From Novosphingobium umbonatum (GTDB lineage Bacteria > Pseudomonadota > Alphaproteobacteria > Sphingomonadales > Sphingomonadaceae): DNA of 64,000 nt. Under the pieces are notes generated by a model. The model worked only from the letters and a program-made list of their open reading frames with translations, was not told where the DNA came from and did no database searches. This document shows, one piece after another, positions 18,241 through 26,972 of this stretch (its first letter is position 1; each line of letters begins with the position of its first letter). The stretch covers positions 1 through 64,000 of the forward strand of contig NZ_SACO01000006.1 of NCBI RefSeq assembly GCF_004005905.1, read 5' to 3'. A program made the position numbers and the translations under genes.

Positions 18241-19241
18241 GGGGTAACAGCCTCTGGGGTAGAAAGGGATGGAGCCGCACCAGCGCCAAGGCGGCGGCCG
18301 GTCCAGATTTTAACGGTGAGCTGCCCGCCGGACAGCGCGATAGAAGGTTCGGCGGCAAAGCCCGCCTGCGCGAACCATTCGCCCATTTGCGCATCGGAAA
18401 AACCAAGGCGGGCATGGGCATGGACGCTGCGCAATTCTTCATGCCCATGCGCGTCCAGATCGACGATGGCGATCCGTGCACCGGCACGGGCCACACGGGC
18501 GGCTTCGGCCAGCACGGCTTCGGGCGCCTGAGCATAATGGAGCACCTGATGCAGCAGGATCGTATCGAATGTCCCCGCCACGCAGGGAAGCGAGGTGAAA
18601 TCGCCCTGCACCAGATCGACCTGTCCGCCCGGCAAATGCTGCAAACGGCTGCGCGCGATGCGCAACATGTCGGGGCTTTTGTCCAAGGCCGTAATATGGC
18701 GGGCGCGGGGGGCAAACAATTCCGCCATGCGGCCCGTGCCCGTGCCAATATCCAGCATCGCCCCCAGATCATCGCCCAGCGCCACGTCCAGCGCCTGCTC
18801 CACCGAACCATCGGGGCTGAGCAGCGAGCGGATCTGGTCCCATTCCTCGGCATGGCGGGCGAAATAGGCAGCAGCAGCAGCTTCCCGCGCGGCGCGGATG
18901 GCGGCCAATTGGCGACGATCCTCGGCACATTCGGCCGCAAAACCGGCATCGTCATATTCCGCCGCCGCCAAAAGCCGCGCGGTGGCCGCGCCCAAAGCGC
19001 TGGGAACCGTCTCGCCAATCGCGCTTTTCAGGAAAACCCAGCTGCCTTCCTTGCGCCTTTGCGCCAGCGCCGCATCGCACAGGATCTTCACATGGCGCGA
19101 CACGCGGGGCTGGCTCTGCCCCAAGACCTGCGCCAATTCGCCCACCGCCAACTCCATCGCGGACAGCAGGCGCATGATGCGCAGCCGCGTAGGGTCGGCC
19201 AAAGCGCGCAACAGGGGGTCTATGAGCAGAGTCTCGGTCAT
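18237..19241 (-). CDS. ArsR-family regulator fused to a SAM-dependent methyltransferase domain
   Basis: A 334-residue two-domain protein. Residues about 1-95 are an ArsR winged helix (LLRALADPTRLRIMRLLSAM, then LGQSQPRVSRHVKILCDA). Residues about 140-334 form a class I methyltransferase Rossmann fold (AMLDIGTGTGRMAELFAP, then HITALDKSPDMLRIA). It leads the metF-metH operon and sits beneath a perfect palindrome at 19253-19274, so it is probably an autoregulating repressor of the methionine cycle that senses S-adenosylhomocysteine or SAM through the methyltransferase fold. This resembles the SahR-type regulators known in Proteobacteria. ATG at 19239-19241 is chosen because longer starts would run through the palindrome. 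Confidence 0.9.
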   Translation of the reverse strand: MTETLLIDPLLRALADPTRLRIMRLLSAMELAVGELAQVLGQSQPRVSRHVKILCDAALAQRRKEGSWVFLKSAIGETVPSALGAATARLLAAAEYDDAGFAAECAEDRRQLAAIRAAREAAAAAYFARHAEEWDQIRSLLSPDGSVEQALDVALGDDLGAMLDIGTGTGRMAELFAPRARHITALDKSPDMLRIARSRLQHLPGGQVDLVQGDFTSLPCVAGTFDTILLHQVLHYAQAPEAVLAEAARVARAGARIAIVDLDAHGHEELRSVHAHARLGFSDAQMGEWFAQAGFAAEPSIALSGGQLTVKIWTGRRLGAGAAPSLSTPEAVTP

Positions 19242-19252
19242 GGCTGGAGTGT

Positions 19253-19274
19253 CATATAAAGATATCTTTATATG
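19253..19274. promoter_or_regulatory. Perfect 22-bp palindrome, operator of the methionine operon
   Basis: The half CATATAAAGAT is followed at once by its reverse complement ATCTTTATATG. It lies 11 bp before the ATG of the ArsR-methyltransferase gene. Its AT-rich sequence stands out from the GC-rich surroundings. ArsR proteins bind such sites, and methionine-cycle regulators of the SahR group are reported to use ATAAAGATATCTTTAT-like motifs. Confidence 0.75.
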
Positions 19275-19412
19275 ATTACAACCACCACCTGTTTCAACGC
19301 GGAGACAAGCTTTGCTTTGCCCCCTCAAGCCTTGCCTTTTCGCAGCCGGCCTCTAACTAATGATGGCAAAGCTGCTCTTACGAAACCCATGTTTGTCTTC
19401 AAGGAAACCGCC

Positions 19413-19733
19413 ATGTCGATGCGCCGCCTGCCCGCTTATGCCCTCGCCCTTGCCGCCCCGCTGGCGCTTGCCGCCTGTGGCAGTTCCGACAAGGCGAGCG
19501 AAACCGTCACCGCCGAAAACGTGGAAATGCCCGCCGAACAGGCGATGAGCGGGGTGGATGCCGCCGCCATGCCGGTGATCGATTCCAAGGCTGATTCGAG
19601 CGAAGCGCCCACCACCACCGAAGGCGTCGCCGCCGCTGCCGGTCAGGCCGCTGCCGATGTGGCCGCCGCAGCTGCCGCTGCCGGTGTTGACCCCAATGCC
19701 GCGCCCAGCCCTGCGGCCAAGAAGGCGCAGTAA
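19413..19733 (+). CDS. Small Ala-rich lipoprotein
   Basis: A 106-residue lipoprotein. The start at 19413 follows AAGGAAACCGCC. The signal peptide runs MSMRRLPAYALALAAPLALA and the lipobox LAAC places the lipidated Cys at about residue 22, followed by GSSDKASE. The mature part is of low complexity, rich in Ala, Glu and Ser, and ends NAAPSPAAKKAQ, probably unfolded. Function unknown; it may be a surface or periplasmic linker. It faces arfB across a long hairpin. Confidence 0.7.
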   Translation: MSMRRLPAYALALAAPLALAACGSSDKASETVTAENVEMPAEQAMSGVDAAAMPVIDSKADSSEAPTTTEGVAAAAGQAAADVAAAAAAAGVDPNAAPSPAAKKAQ

Positions 19734-19743
19734 GGGGAACGGA

Positions 19744-19775
19744 GGGGCAAGTTCAGTCGAAGCTGACCTTGCCCC
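19744..19775. terminator. Hairpin between the lipoprotein and arfB genes
   Basis: GGGGCAAG-t-TCAG pairs with CTGA-c-CTTGCCCC around a 6-base loop. It begins 11 bases after the lipoprotein stop and overlaps the last codons of convergent arfB. There is no T-run, so it may be a weak terminator for the plus strand. Confidence 0.5.
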
Positions 19776-20175
19776 GCCCCGCTTTGACCGCGCCACGGAT
19801 TTTCTTGCCCTCCAATCGCGCGGTCTTGCCCACGCGGTTGAGGCGGCTCTTGGCCCGCTTTTCGGGCAGCTTATGCGCCTCGCGCAGCATCTCGGCCAAA
19901 CGGTCACGCGCATCGCGGCGATTCGATTCCTGCGTGCGGAAACTGCGGGCGGTGAACACCAGCTCGCCCCCTGCGGTCATACGGCTGCCCGCCAATTCCT
20001 TTAACCGGTGGAACACTTCGGGCGCCAAGCGCAAGGCATAGACATTGACGCGCAATTGGCAGGCAGTGGCCACTTTATTGACATTCTGCCCGCCCGGCCC
20101 AGCCGAGGCGATGAAGCTTTCCTGCGCCACAGCATGGGCGCGGGAAATGACCGCCTCGACCTGATCCGGCGCCAT
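19753..20175 (-). CDS. arfB: Alternative ribosome-rescue factor / peptidyl-tRNA hydrolase
   Basis: A 140-residue protein of the ArfB (YaeJ) family. The GGQ motif sits in SAGPGGQNVNKVATACQL (about residues 24-41) and hydrolyses peptidyl-tRNA on stalled ribosomes. The basic C-terminal tail (KLPEKRAKSRLNRVGKTARL) is the part that enters the empty mRNA channel in E. coli ArfB. Length and both features match, so it is a rescue factor and not a truncated RF1/RF2. It lies 6 nt after the RluA-type synthase gene and is the last gene of a minus-strand operon. Confidence 0.93.
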   Translation of the reverse strand: MAPDQVEAVISRAHAVAQESFIASAGPGGQNVNKVATACQLRVNVYALRLAPEVFHRLKELAGSRMTAGGELVFTARSFRTQESNRRDARDRLAEMLREAHKLPEKRAKSRLNRVGKTARLEGKKIRGAVKAGRGKVSFD

Positions 20176-20181
20176 GGTGGA

Positions 20182-20874
20182 TTACTCGCCTGTGGGTTCT
20201 TCGTCGTGCGATGCGGGCGCGGGTTCCTCACCAAAGCCCAAGGCGGCAAAATCCGCCGGAATCGGGGCAATGGCATGCACGGGAGGCTTGCCCTCGCGCT
20301 CCACGGTCAATTCCACGGCATGGAGCAAGGTGCGCGCAGCCCCCTCCCCATCGCCATAGATCGGATCGCCCACCAAAGCCGCGCCCAGCCCCAATTGCGC
20401 ATGGACGCGAATCTGGTGCGTGCGGCCGGTTTCGGGGCGGAATTCCACCAGAGTCAGCCCGTTCACTTCTTTCACCTTGCGCCAATGGGTGATGGCAGGC
20501 TTGCCCTTCTTGGCCGCGATCATCCGCCAGCCATCGGCGGCCGAGGAAATCTTGGACAAAGACAGGCCAATCGTGCCCTCTTCACCCTCGACCACGCCAT
20601 TGACCACGCCCAGATAGCGTTTGGCCACGGCGCGGGCTTCAAAAGCGGCGGAAAAACGCTTCAACGCCTTGGGGTTGCGCGCCAGCAGCAGACAGCCCGA
20701 CGTGTCGCGGTCAAGCCGGTGGACCGGCGCGGGCTGGCGCTGGAAACCCAGAGTCAGCGTTTCGAGATGGTCTTCCAGACTGCGCCCGCCCGCGCGGGGC
20801 TGGTCCAAAGGCAGGCCTGCGGGCTTGTTGATGATCAGAGCCTCGCCATCTTCAAACAGGATTTCAAGCTCCAT
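20182..20874 (-). CDS. RluA-family RNA pseudouridine synthase
   Basis: A 230-residue enzyme. The catalytic motif is HRLDRDTSGCLLLARN (about residues 51-66) with the conserved Asp, and EFRPETGRTHQIRVHAQ is the second family motif. It begins MELEILFEDGEALIINKPAG without an S4 domain, as in RluA or the related TruC/YqcB group; the exact rRNA or tRNA target is unclear. ATG at 20872-20874 overlaps the end of the aminotransferase gene by 11 nt. It lies between aminotransferase and arfB genes; the last two both act on translation. Confidence 0.9.
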   Translation of the reverse strand: MELEILFEDGEALIINKPAGLPLDQPRAGGRSLEDHLETLTLGFQRQPAPVHRLDRDTSGCLLLARNPKALKRFSAAFEARAVAKRYLGVVNGVVEGEEGTIGLSLSKISSAADGWRMIAAKKGKPAITHWRKVKEVNGLTLVEFRPETGRTHQIRVHAQLGLGAALVGDPIYGDGEGAARTLLHAVELTVEREGKPPVHAIAPIPADFAALGFGEEPAPASHDEEPTGE

Positions 20875-22057
20875 CGTGTAACGCCTTCTCAATTCGGGAA
20901 ATGGCTTCCACCAGTCGCGCCTCGTCGGCGGCAAAACTGATGCGGAAACCGGAAAAACCGCAATGCTGGCCGCCAAAGGCCGAAGCGGCGACAATCGCCA
21001 CCCCATTCTCCAGCAAATGCATCGCCAAAGCCTCATCATCGCCAAACCGCTCCATCAAGGGCGCGGCGTCGATCATGCAGTAAAAGGCCCCATCGGGCGT
21101 GGGGGTAAACAGGCCGGGGATGGCGTTGATCCGGCCCACGCAAAGGTCACGCCGCGCGCGGAAACGGTCGCGCCAATCGAGCAGAAACGCCTGCGGCCCT
21201 TCAAAAGCGGCAACCGCGCCCGCCTGCGAGATGGAGGAAGCATTGCCCGACACATGGCTCTGCAAGCGCCCCATCGCGCCGATCAGCCAGGCTGGCCCCG
21301 CCGCCACACCGATCCGCAATCCGGTCATCGCATGGCTTTTGGATACGCCCGACACGGTCAACACGCGATCGGCCAGATCGGGGCATTCCACCGCCAACGT
21401 GGCATGGGCTCCAGCGCTGTAACGCAAAGGCGCGTAAATATCATCGCTCAGCACCAAGACCTGCGGATGAGCGCGCAGCACCTCGCCCAAGGCCTGCAAA
21501 TCCTGCGCGCTATAGGTGGCGCCGGTGGGATTGCCCGGCGAATTGAGCAGCAGCCAGCGGGTTTGCGGGGTGATCGCGGCGGCCAGTTGATCGGGCGTGA
21601 TGCGGAAACCGCCTTGGGCATCCGTCGCAATCGGCACCACATTGGCACCGGCAAAGCGCACGATTTCCGGATAGGACACCCACCATGGCGCGGGGATCAA
21701 CACATCATCGCCCGCATTCAGCGTGGCCAGTAGTGCCAGAAAGATCGACTGTTTCCCGCCCGAGGACACCAGCACCTGCGCGGGATCCACCTTCAGCCCC
21801 AGATCGCGCTCGAAATGCAGCGCGCTTGCCCGCCGCAGGGCCGCCGTGCCCGCCACAGCGGTATAGCGCGTATCGCCCTCGGCCAGCGCGCGCACCATGG
21901 CCTCCACCACATGGGGCGGGGTGGGAAAGTCGGGCTCACCCACCGAAAGGCTGATAATATCGCGCCCTTCATCACGCAGGGCGATGGCGCGGTCGGTCAT
22001 GGCATTGGTGCGCGAGGGCTGGATGCGAGCCAGCGCGGAAGAGATCGAATTGCTCAT
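20864..22057 (-). CDS. Class I/II pyridoxal-phosphate aminotransferase (AspC-like)
   Basis: A 397-residue fold-type I aminotransferase. The phosphate-binding and substrate-side blocks ISLSVGEPDFPTPPHV and LLLNSPGNPTGATYSAQDL are present, and the PLP Lys lies in VSGVSKSHAMTGLRIG. The family includes aspartate, aromatic and LL-diaminopimelate-type aminotransferases, so exact specificity is uncertain. ATG at 22055-22057 (MSNSISSALARIQPSRT) matches the family N-terminus better than one 12 codons upstream. It follows the pabB-pabC fusion by 52 nt. Confidence 0.88.
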   Translation of the reverse strand: MSNSISSALARIQPSRTNAMTDRAIALRDEGRDIISLSVGEPDFPTPPHVVEAMVRALAEGDTRYTAVAGTAALRRASALHFERDLGLKVDPAQVLVSSGGKQSIFLALLATLNAGDDVLIPAPWWVSYPEIVRFAGANVVPIATDAQGGFRITPDQLAAAITPQTRWLLLNSPGNPTGATYSAQDLQALGEVLRAHPQVLVLSDDIYAPLRYSAGAHATLAVECPDLADRVLTVSGVSKSHAMTGLRIGVAAGPAWLIGAMGRLQSHVSGNASSISQAGAVAAFEGPQAFLLDWRDRFRARRDLCVGRINAIPGLFTPTPDGAFYCMIDAAPLMERFGDDEALAMHLLENGVAIVAASAFGGQHCGFSGFRISFAADEARLVEAISRIEKALHDGA

Positions 22058-22109
22058 GGCAGGGGCGATAGAGCCAGTTGGCGCCTGCGTCAAAGTGCGA
22101 GACGGCGAT

Positions 22110-24002
22110 TCAGCCCAGCAGGCGCGCCTTCATCAATCCACGCAGCGCATTGCCGATGAAGAATCCATCGGCCAAATCCTCCAGCCGCAGCTCTGCCTCC
22201 CGCGCGCGCCCTTCGGCCAACAGGGATTGGCGAAGTACACCGGGCAACAGGCCCAGCGAGGCAGGCGGGGTCAACAAAAGGCCATCGCGTTCAACAAAGA
22301 TCGAGGTGAAGCAGCCTTCGGTCAACAGGCCATCATCGCGCAGGAACAGGCTTTCCTTCGCGCCCGCCGCCTGCCCCGCCTTCAATCCGGCCTGATAGAA
22401 CCAGCGGTCGGAGGTTTTGTGCTGGAGGCGCCAATCGCCCTCGTCCACCGGCAAGGGCAGCACCGCGCAAGGCACTGGCGCATCGGCATCCATCGGCGCG
22501 GGCGCGGGTTGCAGTTCCACCCCCGTCGCCCCGCTGCGCGCCAAAACCAAGCGCAGGCGCGAGGGCTGATCCGCCTCGAAACAAATCGCCTGAATGGCGT
22601 TGCGCGCGGCATGGCGGTCAAAACTGAAACCCAGTTCGGCCGCGCTGGCCTTCATCCGTTCCAGATGCAATTCCAGCAAGGGAATGCCCAGATCGGGATG
22701 GAATCCCATGGTTTCTATCAGATCGAATTGCGCAATCGTTCTATCCGGCGCCGGTTGATGCACGAAACCCCCTTTAACAAGGCATTCGCGCCATTCCGGC
22801 AAAGCCAGCGAATCCGCCACCACTGCTGAACCAACCCCTAACACAGCTGTGCCAGCGCCCCCTTCGCCCAAAGTCAGACGTAGGCTTCGGATTGCCACAT
22901 TGAACGACGCCGCGCCAGACGCATTTGTCTGCGTATTGGTGGGATCAACACGTAGTTTTGGCGGATCGATATGGCCAATCGCCCCGCAATAGGCCCCGCG
23001 CGGGTCACGCTCATGGGCGTGGATCAATTCCATCGCGCGGATCTTGGGCGCGCCGGTCACCGATCCACAGGGGAACAGGGCGCGCAGCACATCGACCACC
23101 CCCAGCCCATCGCCCAATTGCGCGCGCACGGTGGAGACCATCTGATGCACGGTGGGATAGGACTCCACCGCAAAAGCATCCTCTACCCGCACGCTGCCCG
23201 CTTGTGCCACGCGGCTGATGTCATTGCGCATCAGATCAAGGATCATCAGATTTTCGGCACGATCCTTGACGCTTTCCACCAGATCGCGGACTTGCGCCTC
23301 ATCCTGTTCCGGCGTGGCGCCACGTGGGCGGGTGCCCTTCATCGGCTTGGCGCGCAAAGCCCCCTGCTCGGCGTCAAAGAACAATTCGGGCGAGAGGCTG
23401 AGCAGATAATGCGAGCCATCATAGACCACCCCGCCATGCGCGCCCCCGCCCGCCTTGCGCAATTGGGCATAAAGCGCCAGCGGATCGCCGCTCCACGGCC
23501 CTTCCAGCGGAAAGGTGAAATTGGCCTGATAAATGTCGCCTGCGCGGATCGCTTCGGCCACATGGTCAAAGGCCTGCGCATAGGCCCCCGGCCCGATGGC
23601 GGGCAGCATCGGCCCGATGCGGGCAGGGCGGTTATGGCTGGCCTGCATGGCCAGAAAGGCCGATACCTGCTCCGCCGTCAGATCCTGCCAGCCGTCAAAG
23701 GCCCCCATCCAGATCAAGGGCCCATCCGCCCCGCAACGCCCCGCCGCCAGATGCGCCAGTTTCGGCTCCAGCACCAGACCCGCCTCATAGGCCAGATGGC
23801 CCGCTAGCGCATAGCCCTGCGCCAGCAGCGCCTCCATCCGTTCCAGCGCGGGGGCAACCTCCTGCGGCCTGCGCGCCACCACCACATGGGCCGGTTCCCG
23901 ATAGAGCCGCGCCTTTTGTCCCGAACCTTCCACGCGGGCATCATCCAGCAACACAAAGGGTGCGCAGCGCAGATCGCCGGTGGGAAGGGTTAATTCAGCC
24001 AT
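22110..24002 (-). CDS. pabBC: Aminodeoxychorismate synthase component I fused to aminodeoxychorismate lyase
   Basis: A 630-residue fusion. Residues about 1-380 are the PabB chorismate-binding domain: GDIYQANFTFPLEG, LRAKPMKGTRPRGATPEQDE (the Lys region), ENLMILDLMRNDISRVAQ and FPCGSVTGAPKIRAMELI. Residues about 410-630 are a fold-type IV PLP domain like PabC (TSDRWFYQAGLKAG, LTEGCFTSIFVERDGLL). Together they convert chorismate, with ammonia from a PabA elsewhere, to 4-aminobenzoate for folate. The window's metF and metH use that folate. Fusions of this kind are known in several bacteria. It is the first gene of a four-gene minus-strand operon. Confidence 0.93.
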   Translation of the reverse strand: MAELTLPTGDLRCAPFVLLDDARVEGSGQKARLYREPAHVVVARRPQEVAPALERMEALLAQGYALAGHLAYEAGLVLEPKLAHLAAGRCGADGPLIWMGAFDGWQDLTAEQVSAFLAMQASHNRPARIGPMLPAIGPGAYAQAFDHVAEAIRAGDIYQANFTFPLEGPWSGDPLALYAQLRKAGGGAHGGVVYDGSHYLLSLSPELFFDAEQGALRAKPMKGTRPRGATPEQDEAQVRDLVESVKDRAENLMILDLMRNDISRVAQAGSVRVEDAFAVESYPTVHQMVSTVRAQLGDGLGVVDVLRALFPCGSVTGAPKIRAMELIHAHERDPRGAYCGAIGHIDPPKLRVDPTNTQTNASGAASFNVAIRSLRLTLGEGGAGTAVLGVGSAVVADSLALPEWRECLVKGGFVHQPAPDRTIAQFDLIETMGFHPDLGIPLLELHLERMKASAAELGFSFDRHAARNAIQAICFEADQPSRLRLVLARSGATGVELQPAPAPMDADAPVPCAVLPLPVDEGDWRLQHKTSDRWFYQAGLKAGQAAGAKESLFLRDDGLLTEGCFTSIFVERDGLLLTPPASLGLLPGVLRQSLLAEGRAREAELRLEDLADGFFIGNALRGLMKARLLG

Positions 24003-24202
24003 AGTCGCCGCTGCATAGCCCGCCTTACACGATCATGCAAAAGGCCTGTGGGGCAAGGGGGAAGCCTCGCGCAAAAAGCGGATGGATTTTGCGCAAAACG
24101 GTAATTAAGTTGCGCGCCATCGCAACGCTGCACCGCTTGAAAAAGCGCCAGCCTATGCCCCGTAAACCAAAGGCCAACGCCGCCTTCCGCCGGAGAGTCT
24201 TG

Positions 24203-26935
24203 ATGCGCAACCGCCTGTTTTACCGCGCCCTGTTGAGCAGCAGCCTGCTCGCCTGCGCCGCCATGAGCCAGCCCGCTCTGGCCGCGCGCCCTGTTAAAGC
24301 CGATGCCAAGGCGCCGCCCCCGCCCGCCCCTGCCCCCGCTGTGGTGGAAACCCCGCCGCCTGCGCCTTTGGGCAAGCTGGCCGATGCGGTGCGCCCTGCG
24401 GCCTATCGTCTGGACCTGACTTTGGACCCTGCGCAGGAGCGTTTTTCCGGCCATGTGGAAATTGACGCCACGGTAAAAGAATCCAGCCGTTTCATCTATC
24501 TCCATGGCCGCGATCTGAAAGTGGCCAAGGCCAGCGCCACCATCGGCGGCAAAACCTATCCTGCCACTTGGAGTCAGGTGGACGAAACCGGCGTAGCACT
24601 TCTAACCTTTGCCGAGGCGCTGCCCGCAGGCGTGGCCACTTTCGCCTTTGATTATGATGCAGCTTTCTCCGATGGCCCCGCCGGTCTGTTCCGCGTGAAA
24701 GTGGGCGATGCATGGTATAGCTGGAGCCAGTTTGAATCGATCGACGCCCGCGCCGCTTTCCCCTCCTTTGACCAGCCCGGCTATAAGCAGCCCTTCACCG
24801 TTACCCTGCGCACGCCCAAGGGGCTGACCGCCGTTTCCAACGCGCCGGAAATCGAAACGCGTGAAGAAGGCGGGATGAGCATCCACCGCTTTGCCCCCAC
24901 CGCGCCCTTGCCCACCTATTTGCTGGCAATGATGGTCGGTAATTTCGCCGTGGTGGAAAGCGTGGTGCCCCCCACGCCCCAGCGCGCCACCCCGCTGCCC
25001 CTGCGCATCATCTCCACCCGGCAGAACAAGGACAAGCTCGCCTTCGCGCTGGAAAATTCCAAGGCGATTGTCGCCCATCTGGAGGATTATTTCGGGCAAG
25101 CCTTCCCCTATCCCAAGCTGGACCAGATTACCGCCCCGATCATGCCCGGCGCGATGGAGAATGCAGGCGCGGATCTCTATCAGGACAATCTGCTGGTATT
25201 GGATGACAAGGCCAGCACCGGCCAGAAGCGCGCCTTTGGCATGGTGGTGGGCCATGAACTGGCGCATCAATGGTTTGGCGATCTGGTAACGCCGGCATGG
25301 TGGGACGATATCTGGCTGAACGAAAGCTTTGCCAACTGGATGGGCTATCGCATCGGCAATGCATGGCGGCCCGATCTCAACATTGGCAAGGGCGCGCTGG
25401 AGGAAGGCTTTGGCGCGATGAACACCGACTCGCTGCTGGCCGGTCGCCCGATCCATCAACCGATCACCACCAATGCCCAGATCGACGCCGCCTTTGACAC
25501 GATCACCTATGGCAAGGGCGGCCATGTGGTGGCGATGATCGCCGCCTTTATGGGCGATGAAAAATTCAAGGCAGGCGTGCGCGCCTATATGGCGGCCCAT
25601 CGTTACGGCAATGCCACCAGCGCCGAATTCTTTGGCGCCATGGCACAAGTCTCGGGCGATCCGCGCATCCTGCCCGCGATGCAGAGCTTTACCGACCAGC
25701 AGGGCTTGCCCTTGGTCAGCTTCACCAAGAACACCGATGGCAGCTACACCGCCACGCAAAGCCGTTATGCCCGTTTCGGCACGACCGCGCCGGAACAGAA
25801 ATGGGGCGTTCCGCTATGCCTGCGCATGGGGGCGGAGCGCTCGTGCCAATTGCTCGACACGGTGTCGACCAAGATCACCGTCAAGGGCAAAGGCCCGCTG
25901 ATGCCCAATGCGGGCGGCACCGGCTATTACCGTTTCGAACTGCCCAAGGCAGATTGGGATGCGCTGATCGCTTCCTCAGCCAGCCTGTCGGGCGGGGAAG
26001 GTCTGGCGCTGGCTGACAGTCTGCGCGCCAGCTTTATGGCGGGCCGCGCCAGCGCCGCGCAATTGGCGCAATTGGCCCGCGTGATGGTGGCCAATCCCGA
26101 TTCCTATGCCAGCGATGCCGCCGGAGACGGTCTGGCCGCGCTGGAAGGCTGGGGCATGCTGGATGCCAAGGCGGAAGGTGCCTATCGCGCCTTTGTGGGC
26201 AAGCTCTATGGCCCGCTGCTGGCCAAGGCAGGCTTCAATCCGGCCAAGGGCGCCTATGCTGGCGAAGCGGCGGAAGTGTCGCAACGCCGCGCGCAATTGG
26301 TGGGCAAGCTGGTCAATGACGCCCGCGACCCCGCCCTGCGCGCCAAGCTGGCGGCGGCGGCACAAAGCTGGCTGGATGGCAAGCAGGAGGCTTTGGACGC
26401 CAGTTGGTATCGTTCGGGTTTCTCGACATGGCTGGACGCACAGGGCAAGACCGGCGGCGGTTCGCTGACCGCGGCCAAGACCCTGTTCGAACGCGCCATC
26501 GCCTCGCAAGACCCGCTGCTGCGCCCCTCGCTGCTGGGCGTGATCGCGTCGAGCGGCAAGGAGGATGTGGCAACGTGGATCCTGTCCGATGCCAAGGACA
26601 AGCGCCTGCGTCTGTCCGAAAGGCTGCAACTGGTCGCAGGCGTGGCCAGCAACCGCAAGACCCGCGACATGGGCTATGACTGGATCCGCAGCCATCTGGA
26701 CGAATTGCTGGGCGGCAGCGGCGGCATCTTCCTCGCCTCGCGCCTGCCGCAGGTGTTTGCGGGCTATTGCTCGGTGGAAAAGGCCGATGCGATTGCCAAG
26801 GATTTTGCCCCCAAGCTGGCGGGCAAGACCGGCGCGCTGGAACTGGAACGCACCATCGAGCGGGTGCGTAGCTGCGGCAAGTTGAAGGACGCCCGCAGCG
26901 CGGAAGCCTCGGCGCAAATCGCCAAGCTGAAGTGA
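24203..26935 (+). CDS. Secreted M1-family zinc aminopeptidase
   Basis: A 910-residue exported metallopeptidase. The ATG at 24203 follows CGGAGAGTCTTG. The signal peptide (RALLSSSLLACAAMSQPALA) is followed by a proline-rich linker. The exopeptidase motif PGAMENAG and the zinc site HELAHQWFGD, near residue 351, with the third ligand Glu in WLNESFANW, are intact. A C-terminal ERAP1-like helical domain completes the M1 architecture. It removes N-terminal residues from peptides in the periplasm. The window also has a cytoplasmic aminopeptidase P and an oligopeptidase B, pointing to active peptide use. A hairpin terminator follows. Confidence 0.93.
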   Translation: MRNRLFYRALLSSSLLACAAMSQPALAARPVKADAKAPPPPAPAPAVVETPPPAPLGKLADAVRPAAYRLDLTLDPAQERFSGHVEIDATVKESSRFIYLHGRDLKVAKASATIGGKTYPATWSQVDETGVALLTFAEALPAGVATFAFDYDAAFSDGPAGLFRVKVGDAWYSWSQFESIDARAAFPSFDQPGYKQPFTVTLRTPKGLTAVSNAPEIETREEGGMSIHRFAPTAPLPTYLLAMMVGNFAVVESVVPPTPQRATPLPLRIISTRQNKDKLAFALENSKAIVAHLEDYFGQAFPYPKLDQITAPIMPGAMENAGADLYQDNLLVLDDKASTGQKRAFGMVVGHELAHQWFGDLVTPAWWDDIWLNESFANWMGYRIGNAWRPDLNIGKGALEEGFGAMNTDSLLAGRPIHQPITTNAQIDAAFDTITYGKGGHVVAMIAAFMGDEKFKAGVRAYMAAHRYGNATSAEFFGAMAQVSGDPRILPAMQSFTDQQGLPLVSFTKNTDGSYTATQSRYARFGTTAPEQKWGVPLCLRMGAERSCQLLDTVSTKITVKGKGPLMPNAGGTGYYRFELPKADWDALIASSASLSGGEGLALADSLRASFMAGRASAAQLAQLARVMVANPDSYASDAAGDGLAALEGWGMLDAKAEGAYRAFVGKLYGPLLAKAGFNPAKGAYAGEAAEVSQRRAQLVGKLVNDARDPALRAKLAAAAQSWLDGKQEALDASWYRSGFSTWLDAQGKTGGGSLTAAKTLFERAIASQDPLLRPSLLGVIASSGKEDVATWILSDAKDKRLRLSERLQLVAGVASNRKTRDMGYDWIRSHLDELLGGSGGIFLASRLPQVFAGYCSVEKADAIAKDFAPKLAGKTGALELERTIERVRSCGKLKDARSAEASAQIAKLK

Positions 26936-26940
26936 GGAAC

Positions 26941-26972
26941 AAGGGGCGGCGTCAAAAACCGCCCCTTCTTTT
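26941..26972. terminator. Terminator after the M1 peptidase gene
   Basis: AAGGGGCGG and CCGCCCCTT form a 9-bp stem with a 9-base loop, followed by CTTTTC. It starts 5 bases after the stop and ends at the convergent sensor kinase stop, so it may serve both genes. Confidence 0.85.
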
